Source: Candidatus Flexifilum affinis
Lineage (GTDB): Bacteria; Chloroflexota; Anaerolineae; Aggregatilineales; Phototrophicaceae
Direction: 5' to 3'
NCBI GenBank assembly: GCA_016713325.1
Contig: JADJPJ010000089.1
Span: forward strand, 124,001-188,000
DNA length: 64,000 nt
Shown here: positions 45,812-54,617 of the stretch, piece by piece
Numbering within the stretch: the first letter of the stretch is position 1
How the letters are laid out: each line of letters opens with the position of its first letter
Notes under the pieces: generated by a model
Seen by the model: the letters and a program-made list of their open reading frames with translations, nothing else
Database searches by the model: none
What the model was told of the DNA's origin: nothing
Program-made: the position numbers and the translations under genes

Positions 45812-45936
45812 GGATTAGCGGATCCTTCTGGTGCACGGGAACAGTATTGGATGTGCACAGAGTATAACGCCTGAGCGCCAAAAGCAAGCTTAAGACTGGA
45901 CAAAAGTCCCATCGAGAGACACGTGACTGCTCATAA

Positions 45937-46194
45937 TCAGGTCTTTCGCCAGTCACGGAAGAGACGCAGGAACGTGTCGCGCACTACGGAGACGAGCGTG
46001 TCGTCGGCAATGCGGCCGGTCAAGTCGATGGTCTTGCGCATCTGGTCAAGGTAGTGATGACACCCCTGGCATTCGGCGATGTGACTCTCAAACCGCAGAT
46101 GGTCCGCTGCCGGCAGCGTCCCTTCAAGATAGTTGGTCACCAATTCGACCATCTCTTCGCAGGTCAGTGGGCAGTGCTCGTCCATATCGTCCAT
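45937..46194 (-). CDS. Anti-sigma factor with zinc-finger HC2 domain
   Basis: An 85-residue soluble protein. 'CPLTCEEMVELVTNYLEGTL' followed by 'HLRFESHIAECQGCHHYLDQ' is the zf-HC2 zinc-binding anti-sigma pattern (H-x3-C-x2-C). There is no membrane helix, so it would hold its sigma factor in the cytoplasm and might release it on oxidation of the zinc site. The start MDDMDEHCPL lies 16 bases after the ECF sigma gene stop, so the two are one operon. An inner ATG at 46185 is an equal choice. Confidence 0.8.
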   Translation of the reverse strand: MDDMDEHCPLTCEEMVELVTNYLEGTLPAADHLRFESHIAECQGCHHYLDQMRKTIDLTGRIADDTLVSVVRDTFLRLFRDWRKT

Positions 46195-46210
46195 AGATCG
46201 TGAAAGACCG

Positions 46211-46843
46211 TCACTCTCCCAGATATGCCTCCAGGGCGCGGCGCACCCGGGATCGCGCTCGATGCAGCAGAACGCGCTGATTTGACTCGCTGATGGACAA
46301 AATGTTACAGGCTTCTTCCGCGCTCGCGCCCTCAACATCCCGCAGGGTGATCACCTCGCGCTGCTGTGCTGGCAGCGTCTCGATAGCATCAATCACCACC
46401 TTACGCACCTCTCCGCTCAGGAAGACCTGCTCCGGCATCTCGTCCCAACTGCGGGGCGGGGTGATCCAGGCGTGGGGTTCGAGCTGATCGTGGGTGGGGC
46501 GAAAGCGATCGGCTGCCACTGCGGTTTCGAACTCACCGGTTTCATCAACGTCCAGGGCCAGTCCGATATAGCGGCCCTCGCGGCGAGCCGCCGTGCGTGC
46601 GCGGTTCATAAGAATCGTGAAGATCCAGGTCTTGAGTGAGGAGCGGCCCTCGAACGCGTGCAGCCCTTTCAGGACAGCGATCCAGGTTTCCTGAACGACT
46701 TCCTGCGCGACCTGCTCGTCGCCGATGATCAGGGTCGCTACCCGCAGCAGAGAGGCCTGGTGCAGTTCGACCAGGCGCATAAAAGCATCTTCATCCCCGT
46801 TACGCAGGGCCTGAATGAGCAGAAGGTCGTCGTCTCGGTTCAT
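46211..46843 (-). CDS. ECF-type RNA polymerase sigma factor
   Basis: A 210-residue sigma-70 family protein with regions 2 and 4 only. Region 2: 'LIQALRNGDEDAFMRLVELH', 'AQEVVQETWIAVLKGLHAFE', 'SSLKTWIFTILMNRARTAAR'. Region 4: 'AIETLPAQQREVITLRDVEG', 'EEACNILSISESNQRVLLHR', 'ARSRVRRALEAYLGE'. A long acidic loop (about 95-140) separates them. It directs polymerase to stress or envelope genes under control of the zinc-finger protein encoded directly after it. No extra domain is fused. Confidence 0.92.
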   Translation of the reverse strand: MNRDDDLLLIQALRNGDEDAFMRLVELHQASLLRVATLIIGDEQVAQEVVQETWIAVLKGLHAFEGRSSLKTWIFTILMNRARTAARREGRYIGLALDVDETGEFETAVAADRFRPTHDQLEPHAWITPPRSWDEMPEQVFLSGEVRKVVIDAIETLPAQQREVITLRDVEGASAEEACNILSISESNQRVLLHRARSRVRRALEAYLGE

Positions 46844-47063
46844 TGGCGACTTTCCGGATGAGAGCGCTGTGGATGATTATAGACCAGCCGGAGCCTGGAG
46901 TCCTACTGCATCATTCACAGCAAGCTGCTTGCAGCAGGTATGCGAGAGTTAGGAATTCATGAACCAATTCCAACAAACACACCGTACTGACGTACTGCTT
47001 ATGTTACAATAAGGACGACAGGCTTACTCCTATCCTTCGTTGCGCGGAGAGGACAGATCCTCG

Positions 47064-47996
47064 ATGAACTTGTTCCAGGAGACTGTGCGTCCGGTCGCCG
47101 ATCTGTTCTATCGGCGTGGAGATCCCAACGATTCACGCCTGGGAGAAACGGCACTTTCCCTTCCGGTGGATTACGGCCTGTCCGACGTGGTGCTGCTGGG
47201 ACTGCCACAGGACGATGGCGTTCGTCGCAATCGTGGACGTCCCGGCGCGAAAGAGGCGCCTGACGCCATCCGCCGCGCGCTCTATCGGATGATCGACGTT
47301 CCGGGATTGCGGCTCTTTGACCTGGGCAATACGCGCATCCATCCAACTCTGGAAGCCACGCATGAAGCACACCGCGAGGTGGTGCGGAAGGTGCTGCGCG
47401 ATGGCAAGCTGCTGATCGTGCTGGGCGGCGGCAATGACACCAGCTATCCGGACTGTTCCGGTCTGGCAATGGAGACCAAGGAACCGATTCTGGCGTTCAA
47501 CATCGACGCGCACTTCGACGTTCGGGCCGACCCGGTGCGTAACAGCGGCACGCCGTATCGCCAGCTTCTGGTTGAGGAATACATTCATCCCTTTAGCCTG
47601 TTCCAGATCGGCTACCAGCCGTTTTCCAACTCGCTGGTCTACCGCCAATGGCTGATGGATGTTGGCGTCAACGTCTTTTCGGCCAGCGAAACGCGGCGTT
47701 TCGGGGTTGAGAACTATCTGACCGCCATTCTTGCACGGCGTGTCGAAGGGGCCATCTTCTGGGGGCTGGACATGGACGTAGTGCGGGCGTCCGAGGCGCC
47801 GGGCGTCAGTGCCCCCAACGCGCTCGGATTCACGGCCGACGAGTTCTGCTCGGTGGCGGCGGTTGCCGGCCGAGAACGGCGCACCCGCCTGTTCGAAATC
47901 ACCGAAGTCAACCCATCCCACGACCTCGACGACCGCACCAGCCGGCTGGCCGCGACCGCCGTCTGGACCTTCCTCTGGGAATACCGGAACCGCTAG
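47064..47996 (+). CDS. hutG: Formimidoylglutamase-like arginase-family hydrolase
   Basis: A 310-residue ureohydrolase-fold protein. 'PGAKEAPDAIRRALYRM' is the family N-terminal part, 'LIVLGGGNDTSYPDCSG', 'LAFNIDAHFDVRADP', 'DMDVVRASEAPGVSAPNALG' and 'FEITEVNPSHDLDDRTSRLAA' carry the metal-binding aspartates. It would cleave N-formimidoyl-L-glutamate to glutamate and formamide, the last step of one Hut branch. In classical arginase-fold enzymes the first metal ligand is His in GG(D/H)H. Here it is Asn in GGGND, as in some HutG-like proteins. It starts the hut gene group and ATG 47064 follows GAGGA. Confidence 0.8.
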   Translation: MNLFQETVRPVADLFYRRGDPNDSRLGETALSLPVDYGLSDVVLLGLPQDDGVRRNRGRPGAKEAPDAIRRALYRMIDVPGLRLFDLGNTRIHPTLEATHEAHREVVRKVLRDGKLLIVLGGGNDTSYPDCSGLAMETKEPILAFNIDAHFDVRADPVRNSGTPYRQLLVEEYIHPFSLFQIGYQPFSNSLVYRQWLMDVGVNVFSASETRRFGVENYLTAILARRVEGAIFWGLDMDVVRASEAPGVSAPNALGFTADEFCSVAAVAGRERRTRLFEITEVNPSHDLDDRTSRLAATAVWTFLWEYRNR

Positions 47997-48169
47997 AATT
48001 ACTTCGCTGCGCCATCCCTGCCGTCGTGCCAGTAGCTGGTCGGCCAGAACTGATGATCGTACGGACCTGGCATTGCCGCCGCAGGCGGTTAGACGTACCT
48101 ACACCCATGGCCGGATAGAATACGTAAACACGCAGCACTTCTTTCTTTGAAATATGGAGCGAATCCTTC

Positions 48170-49624
48170 ATGACCGCATCCGCGCGACCCGTGCATGCCC
48201 CGACCGGAACGACCCTCACCTGCAAGAACTGGCTCATTGAAGCGGCCTACCGCATGCTGCAAAACAACCTGGACCCGGCTGTCGCATTTGACCCGGACAA
48301 CCTGATTGTCTATGGAGGCCGCGGGCGCGCCGCGCGCAACTGGGAGGCCTTTGAAGCCATCCTGGACTCTCTGCGCCGGCTGGAACCGGACGAGACGCTG
48401 CTGGTCCAGTCGGGCAAACCGGTGGCCGTCTTCCGCACCCATGCGGATGCGCCGCGCGTGCTGATCGCCAACAGCAACATCGTCCCCGCCTGGGCGACGC
48501 AGGAGAACTTCGACCGCTGGGAGCGCGACGGCTTGATCATGTACGGGCAGATGACGGCCGGGAGCTGGATCTACATCGGGACGCAGGGCATCCTCCAGGG
48601 CACATACGAGACCTTCGGCGCCCTGGCGCGTCAGCACGGCTGGGGAACCCTCAGGGGTAAGTTCGTCGTCACCGCGGGTCTGGGTGAGATGGGCGGGGCG
48701 CAGCCGCTGGCCGTGACCATGAATGAAGGTGTCGGCCTTTTCATCGAGGTCGACCGCTGGCGGGCGGAGAGGCGGCTGAATCTCAAGCAGATCGACGCCA
48801 TCACCGATAACCTGGAAGAAGCGATGACCTGGGTCGAAGAGGCGCTGGCCGTGCCCATGCCCAAATCGATCGGGCTGGTGGCCAACGCCAGCGAAGTGCT
48901 GCCAGAGCTGGTGGCGCGCGGCGTCGTGCCCGACGTGGTGACCGATCAAACCAGCGCCCATGACGTCCTCTATGGCTACATTCCTGCCGGATTGACCGTC
49001 GAGGCAGCCGCCGAACTGCGCGCTCGTGACCCGGACGCATACCGCGAGCGTGCGATGGAGTCGATGGCGCGGCACGTCCAGGCGATGCTCGACTGGAAGG
49101 GGAAGGGCGCTGTCGTCTTCGACTATGGCAACAATCTGCGCCAGCGGGCGTTCGACCACGGTGTTGCCAACGCCTTCGACTACCCCGGCTTTGTCCCGGC
49201 GTACATTCGGCCGCTGTTCTGCGAGGGCAAGGGACCATTCCGCTGGGTGGCGCTTTCCGGCGACCCGGAAGACATCTACGCGACCGACCGGGCCATCCTC
49301 GAACTGTTTCCGCAGGACGACCACCTTCGCCGCTGGCTGACTATGGCGCGCGAGCAGGTCGTCTTCCAGGGGCTGCCGGCGCGCATCTGCTGGCTGGGCT
49401 ACGGCGCGCGGGCCAAGGCTGGGCTGCGCTTCAACGAAATGGTGGCGCGTGGCGAAGTCAAGGCGCCAATCGTCATCGGCCGCGACCACCTCGACAGCGG
49501 CTCGGTGGCCAGCCCCAACCGCGAGACGGAGGCCATGAAGGATGGCAGTGACGCCATCGCCGACTGGCCGCTGCTCAACGCATTGGTCACTTCGCCAGGG
49601 CCAACGGCGTCAAAGTGCCGATGA
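48170..49624 (+). CDS. hutU: Urocanate hydratase, C-terminal part deleted
   Basis: 484 residues of urocanase, which normally has about 555. The N-terminal '[16 protein letters not shown]', '[15 protein letters not shown]', '[11 protein letters not shown]' and '[24 protein letters not shown]' are unmistakable, and '[19 protein letters not shown]' and '[14 protein letters not shown]' follow. It adds water to urocanate using bound NAD+. The sequence is normal to '[12 protein letters not shown]', then ends in unrelated [12 protein letters not shown]. The expected glycine-rich 'HHGGGVG' region is missing in every frame. A second frame reads [17 protein letters not shown] then stop (49585-49638), which looks like a urocanase C-terminus. 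An internal deletion of roughly 150-200 bases is likely. Confidence 0.85.
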   Translation: MTASARPVHAPTGTTLTCKNWLIEAAYRMLQNNLDPAVAFDPDNLIVYGGRGRAARNWEAFEAILDSLRRLEPDETLLVQSGKPVAVFRTHADAPRVLIANSNIVPAWATQENFDRWERDGLIMYGQMTAGSWIYIGTQGILQGTYETFGALARQHGWGTLRGKFVVTAGLGEMGGAQPLAVTMNEGVGLFIEVDRWRAERRLNLKQIDAITDNLEEAMTWVEEALAVPMPKSIGLVANASEVLPELVARGVVPDVVTDQTSAHDVLYGYIPAGLTVEAAAELRARDPDAYRERAMESMARHVQAMLDWKGKGAVVFDYGNNLRQRAFDHGVANAFDYPGFVPAYIRPLFCEGKGPFRWVALSGDPEDIYATDRAILELFPQDDHLRRWLTMAREQVVFQGLPARICWLGYGARAKAGLRFNEMVARGEVKAPIVIGRDHLDSGSVASPNRETEAMKDGSDAIADWPLLNALVTSPGPTASKCR

Positions 49625-49717
49625 TGCCGTCGTCGTAGAGCGTCTTTCGGCGGTCCGCCTGCGCGAGTCGCCTGCGTTCTGTTCTGCATTACCACCTTGT
49701 CCCGTGGAGAGTCCATC

Positions 49718-50997
49718 ATGCAGTCTGTTGACCTGCTTCTCAGCCATATCCCACAGTTGGTGACCTGCGCCGGTGGAGGTGCTCCCAAGCGCGGCGGAGC
49801 TATGCGCGATGTGGGCATCATCGAAGATGGCGCCGTCGCTGCCGCCGACGGGGTGATCGTCGCCGTCGGCAAGACCGACGACCTGCTGCGCGACTATCGC
49901 AGCGAGAACCACGAAACGTGCCACCGGCGGGCGGTGATTCCCGGCTTTGTCGACTGCCACACGCACGCCGTCTTCGCCGGGGACCGCCTGGACGAGTTCG
50001 AGATGCGCCTCGGTGGCGCGACCTACATGGAGATCATGGCGGCCGGCGGTGGCATTCGGAAAACCATGCGCGCCACCCGCGACGCCAGCGCCGACGACCT
50101 CTTCGAGATGATGTTGGAGCGGATCGAGCGAATGATGCAGACCGGCACGACGACGGCCGAGATCAAGACCGGTTATGGCCTGGACGTGGCGACCGAGCTG
50201 AAGCTCCTCGACGTGATTGCCCAGGCGGCGGAGCGCTACCCCATGCGCATCGTGCCGACTTTCCTGGGGGCGCATGCCGTGCCACCGGAATTTCCCGACG
50301 CCGAGGCTTACACGCAGCACGTGATCGACGTCATGCTGCCTGCTGTCGCGGCGTGGTACGCCGAATCCTGGTTTGCCGACCAGGGAACGCTGCTGGGAAT
50401 CGACGTGTTCTGCGAACAGGGCGTCTTCACCGTCGAGCAGTCCCGGCGCATCCTCGCGGCGGGGGCAGCGCTTGGTATGCCCATTCACGCGCATGTCGAC
50501 GAGTTCGTCAACCTGGGCGGTGTGCCGATGGCCGTCGACCTGGGCGCGCTGTCGGTCGATCACCTGGATGTGACGCCCGACCACGAACTGGAGCGCCTGG
50601 CGATGTCGGACACCGTCGGGGTGATGCTCCCGGCCGTCAATTTCAACCTGGGCAGCTTTCATTTTGGCAGCGCCCGCCATCTGATCGACAGCGGCGGTAT
50701 TCTGGCGCTGGCCACCGACTACAACCCCGGCAGTGCACCGACCACCAGCATCCCTCTGATCATGGCGCTGGCCTGCCGCTACCAGAAGCTGACCCCGCCG
50801 AGGTGCTCAATGCCGTCACGTTGAATGCCGCCTATGCCATTGGCATGGGTGACCGCTTCGGCTCGATCGAGGTCGGCAAAGCGGCGGATATGCTCATTCT
50901 GAATGAACCCAATTATCGCGCGGTCGCTTACGAGTTTGGCGGAAACCCGATCTGGCGCGTCGGCGCGAAAGGAGCCCTGTTATGGCACAGTTGGTGA
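49718..50997 (+). pseudogene. hutI: Imidazolonepropionase, frameshifted
   Basis: The joined frames give 426 residues of a metal-dependent amidohydrolase. 'VIPGFVDCHTHAVFAGDRLDEFE' holds the metal-binding HxH, 'TGTTTAEIKTGYGLD' and 'PTFLGAHAVPPEF' follow, and 'PIHAHVDEF' carries later metal ligands. It opens imidazolonepropionate to formimidoylglutamate. The frame breaks in 'KLTPPRC'. The other frame continues 'AEVLNAVTLNAAYAIGMGDR' to the end. One extra C in the CCCC run 50793-50796 gives KLTPAEVLNAVTLNAAYAIG, the normal family sequence. GTGGAGAG lies eight bases before the ATG. It overlaps hutH by 16 bases. Confidence 0.88.
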
Positions 50998-52541
50998 TCG
51001 ACGGCGCCTCGCTGACCTTCGATCAGGTGATCGCCGCCGCCCACGCCGAGCCGGGCACGCTGGAAGTTGTCCTGAGCGACGCGGCAAAGCAGGCAGTGCG
51101 GCGCGCCGCCGACGCCGTTCAGAAGCTCGTCAACGACGGCGTGATCGCCTATGGCATCACCACCGGTTTTGGCGCGTTCAAGGATCGCGTCATTCCGCCG
51201 GAGCAGGTTGAGCAGCTTCAATACAACATCCTGGTCAGCCACGCCGTAGGGGTGGGCGCGCCGTTCGATATCCCGACCGTTCGGGCGATCATGCTCATCC
51301 GCGCGAATACGCTGGCCAAAGGTCACAGCGGCATCCGAGTCGAGACGATTGAACTGCTGCTGGCCATGCTCAACCGTGGGGTATACCCCATCATCCCGGA
51401 AAAGGGGTCACTTGGCGCGAGCGGCGATCTGGCGCCGCTGGCGCATATGGCCCTGCCGATGATCGGCGAAGGGGAGGCCGAATTCCGCGGTGAAGTCCAC
51501 CCCGGTGCCGAAGCGATGCGCCGCGCTGGCCTGTCGCCGATCCGCCTGGCGGCTAAAGAGGGGCTGGCCCTGACCAATGGCACGACCATCATGTGCGCGC
51601 TGGGCGTGCTGGAGACGCACCGCGCGGAAATGCTTTACGCCACGGCCGATCTGGCGGCCTGCCTGTCTCTGGAGGCGCTGCACGGCACACCCATGGCCTT
51701 CGACGCGCGACTGCACGCGCTGCGTCCGTTCCCCCGCCAGATCGAATGCGCCGCCGACCTGCGCCGCATTCTGAAGGGGAGCGCGTTCACGCGCGGCTAC
51801 GACCCGACCAACGTCCAGGATGCCTACACGCTGCGCTGCATCCCCCAGGTGCATGGCGCGGTCCGCGATGCCATCGCCTATTCGCGCTGGGTGTTTGAGA
51901 TCGAGCTGAACGCCGTCACCGACAACCCCCTGATCTTCGTCGACGACGCGACGGGCAGTATCGACGTCATCAGCGGTGGCAATTTCCACGGGGAGCCGCT
52001 GGCCATCTGCCTGGACTACCTGGGTCTGGCCATGAGCGAGTTGGGCAACATCAGCGAACGCCGGATCATGCGGCTGATCGATGAAGCCAGCAACGTCGGC
52101 ATTCTGCCCCCCTTTCTGACGCAGGAGGGCGGTCTGAACAGCGGCTTCATGATCGTGCAGTACACCGCGGCGGCGCTGGCCACCGAGAGCAAGATCCTGG
52201 CGCACCCCGCCAGCGTCGATACGATTCCGACGAGCGCCAACGTCGAGGATCATGTCAGCATGGGGGCGACGGCGGCGGTCAAGGCGCGGCGCATTCACGA
52301 CAACGTCGAGCGCATCCTGTCGCTGGAGCTGTTTGCGGCAGCGCAGGGCATTGACTTTCGGCGGCAGGTCGTCGGCGAGAACGCCCCGCTGGGCGAGGGG
52401 ACTGCTCCAGTCTACGCGCTGATCCGCCGCAGCGTGCCGTTCATCGCTCGTGACACCGTGATGTACCCGCACATGCGAACAATGGAAGAACTGGTGGAGA
52501 GCGGCGCCGTGGCGGCGGCCGGCGAGATCGTCATCTCGTAA
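50982..52541 (+). CDS. hutH: Histidine ammonia-lyase
   Basis: A 519-residue member of the aromatic amino-acid ammonia-lyase family. The Ala146-Ser147-Gly148 triplet in 'KGSLGASGDLAPLAHMALPM' cyclises to the MIO cofactor. 'YGITTGFGAFKDRVI' and 'QDAYTLRCIPQVHG' are family motifs, and 'TDNPLIF' and 'GGNFHGEPLA' lie in the active site. It removes ammonia from histidine to make urocanate. It is the last gene of the hut group (G-U-I-H) and intact. The presence of intact hutH with broken hutI and hutU supports sequence errors rather than decay of the pathway. Confidence 0.95.
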   Translation: MAQLVIDGASLTFDQVIAAAHAEPGTLEVVLSDAAKQAVRRAADAVQKLVNDGVIAYGITTGFGAFKDRVIPPEQVEQLQYNILVSHAVGVGAPFDIPTVRAIMLIRANTLAKGHSGIRVETIELLLAMLNRGVYPIIPEKGSLGASGDLAPLAHMALPMIGEGEAEFRGEVHPGAEAMRRAGLSPIRLAAKEGLALTNGTTIMCALGVLETHRAEMLYATADLAACLSLEALHGTPMAFDARLHALRPFPRQIECAADLRRILKGSAFTRGYDPTNVQDAYTLRCIPQVHGAVRDAIAYSRWVFEIELNAVTDNPLIFVDDATGSIDVISGGNFHGEPLAICLDYLGLAMSELGNISERRIMRLIDEASNVGILPPFLTQEGGLNSGFMIVQYTAAALATESKILAHPASVDTIPTSANVEDHVSMGATAAVKARRIHDNVERILSLELFAAAQGIDFRRQVVGENAPLGEGTAPVYALIRRSVPFIARDTVMYPHMRTMEELVESGAVAAAGEIVIS

Positions 52542-52634
52542 CCTGGCACCCTCGACTGGAGCGCAAGCGTCCGCCGACAACTGCCTATATACTGGGTGAT
52601 GAGCCTTGTCATAACATTCACTGCGGATGACTTC

Positions 52635-54359
52635 ATGCTCGCTCGAATTCGCGCTGTGCCCTGGCTGACACCCGTCATGTTCGTCCTCTTGACGCTGCTG
52701 GCGCGTCTTCCCTACCTGGGCCTGAACGCCCACCAGTTGGATTACCACATCCTTTGGCACTGGAGCCAGCAGATGTACGAGGCGAACGTCGGCTTCTACA
52801 GCGCTTCCCAGGCCAACCATCCGCCGCTCTACCTCAGCATCAATGGGCTGACGGTTCCCCTCAGCTTCGCGACGGACGCTGGGCCGGGGCTATCGAACAA
52901 GATCCGCCTGTCACTGCCATCGGTCATCGCCGATCTGATTCTGGTCGCGGTGGCCGCCCACTGGCTTCGCGATCGCGGACGGACCCGTGCAGTCGTATTA
53001 CTGCTGTTGGCGCTGCACCCCGGCTTGATTATCAATTCGGCCATGTGGACTCAGTCCGATGCCATCTTTACCCTGTTCCTGGTCTTCACCGTCATGGCCT
53101 TGCACGATGGCCGCCCCAGGGTCGCGTGGATTCTCTACGCGTTCGCCATGCTCACGAAGGCCCAAAGCATCGTTCTGCTGCCGCTCCTGGTTATCGTCAC
53201 CTACAGGCGTCACTCCCTGAACATCCTGGTTCGCGCGGCTCTCACAGGAGCATCCGTCTGGTGGGTCGGGCTGCTGCCTTTCATCGTCGGGAGCGGCCTG
53301 GAAGCGACCCTGCGACCCTACACCGGCGCGGTCAACTACAATCCGATCACCACCATGAATGCCTACAACGTGTGGGTCGCCTTCGATCCGGGCTACTGGC
53401 AGGGGATCATGGGGCCTAACGGGTCGGTTGACGCGAAACCGTCGTGGATTCCAGGGTTGCAGATGCTCACCCACCAGCAGGTGGGACTGATCCTGATGAC
53501 GGCCTACATGCTGCCGCTGTTCCTGCTGATCTGGCGTCGCGCACATGAGCATCACGAGTTCCTCTGGGCGGCGGCGCTCTATTTTGGCTTCTTCATGCTG
53601 CCGACGCAGATCCACGACCGCTACCTGTACCCCGGCATTGTGATGGCCACCTTCGCGATCAGCCAGGATCGACGCATCATCCTGGTTGTGCTGTTCTCGA
53701 TGGTGACCTTTACCTACAACCTGCTCGCCGTGACCAGCGAGCCGGCGCTGTGGATCGGCACGCCGCTCTCCTGGCTGGTCGGCAACTTCCCGCCGCATAC
53801 GGCCCTGGCCAATGTCATGTTGTTTGGCGTGCTGGTCATGTTCCTGGTGTTCAGGCGGTCGACCCCGCTCCTGAAGGTGGCGCGTTACCTGGCCGTCATC
53901 GCGATCCTCGCGCTCTTGCTCACACGACACTACGGCGGCTCGCGGGTGCCGACCCCCGCGGTATTCCTGTCAGACGTTCACGTCGCGGATGCAGCCATCA
54001 TCGCCTATCGGATCGGCTTCTCCGAGAATCAGGCGTCGGTCGATCTCTTCATGCGTGCCGAGCGGCCGATCCTGACGCGCTATGACGGCATGGTCGAACT
54101 ACTGGCGGAAGGAGAGGTGATCGCCATGCAGGACAGCTCGGACTCCGAAACCTACCCCGGCTCCTGGCGCTGGACGCAGTGGGGGGCAGATGCACTCACC
54201 TATTCGGTGGATCTGACAGATCTGCCCATGCCGGATCAGGTGCGCGTGACCTTTCGGGAGTATCGGACTGGCAGAACCCTGGACATCCGCCGAGGAGAGG
54301 CGAGCGTTGAAGAGAATAACCTCACGCTTGCTGTCCCTGCTGCGCTGCTTGGAGGGTGA
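52635..54359 (+). CDS. PMT/GT39-like integral membrane glycosyltransferase, paralogue 1
   Basis: A 574-residue protein with about eleven membrane helices in the first 440 residues and an outer soluble domain of 130 residues. 'YHILWHWSQQMYEANVGFYS' and 'ANHPPLYLSINGLT' form the first outer loop seen in PMT-like lipid-linked sugar transferases. 'MWTQSDAIFTLFLVF', 'LTKAQSIVLLPLL' and 'MLPTQIHDRYLYPGIVMA' are shared with the paralogue downstream. The C-terminal domain contains 'GSWRWTQWGADALTYSVDLTD', a beta-sandwich seen only in this pair. It probably transfers a sugar from a polyprenyl carrier outside the membrane. The start at 52635 aligns with paralogue 2; the frame is open from 52596. Confidence 0.7.
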   Translation: MLARIRAVPWLTPVMFVLLTLLARLPYLGLNAHQLDYHILWHWSQQMYEANVGFYSASQANHPPLYLSINGLTVPLSFATDAGPGLSNKIRLSLPSVIADLILVAVAAHWLRDRGRTRAVVLLLLALHPGLIINSAMWTQSDAIFTLFLVFTVMALHDGRPRVAWILYAFAMLTKAQSIVLLPLLVIVTYRRHSLNILVRAALTGASVWWVGLLPFIVGSGLEATLRPYTGAVNYNPITTMNAYNVWVAFDPGYWQGIMGPNGSVDAKPSWIPGLQMLTHQQVGLILMTAYMLPLFLLIWRRAHEHHEFLWAAALYFGFFMLPTQIHDRYLYPGIVMATFAISQDRRIILVVLFSMVTFTYNLLAVTSEPALWIGTPLSWLVGNFPPHTALANVMLFGVLVMFLVFRRSTPLLKVARYLAVIAILALLLTRHYGGSRVPTPAVFLSDVHVADAAIIAYRIGFSENQASVDLFMRAERPILTRYDGMVELLAEGEVIAMQDSSDSETYPGSWRWTQWGADALTYSVDLTDLPMPDQVRVTFREYRTGRTLDIRRGEASVEENNLTLAVPAALLGG

Positions 54360-54422
54360 CGAATAGGGCTGAGGCGCGATGCCTTCTGGTCCTGATCTAT
54401 TCATCCGATATATGAAAAAAAA

Positions 54423-54442
54423 CGAAATTTCACGCAATTTCG
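54423..54442 (-). other. Terminator-like hairpin in minus orientation
   Basis: CGAAATT and AATTTCG form a 7-bp stem, preceded on the plus strand by eight A. On the minus strand it would be a stem followed by eight U. No minus-strand gene ends here, so its role is unclear. The rest of the 258-base gap between the two paralogues is AT-richer than its surroundings and shows no ORF. Confidence 0.4.
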
Positions 54443-54617
54443 CTTGTTCTGAGCTGCAACCAATGATAAGTGTATAGATAACGTACGAGGCAATTGCGCC
54501 ATTGCGATGGGTGCAGTAGCGCCATATGGGCCTTGACCGCTGTCCCCCTGCACGCCAACATGCGGCACATGGCAAGGGAGTACGGCAGGGCGATATGCAT
54601 AATCACGATAGCTGACA

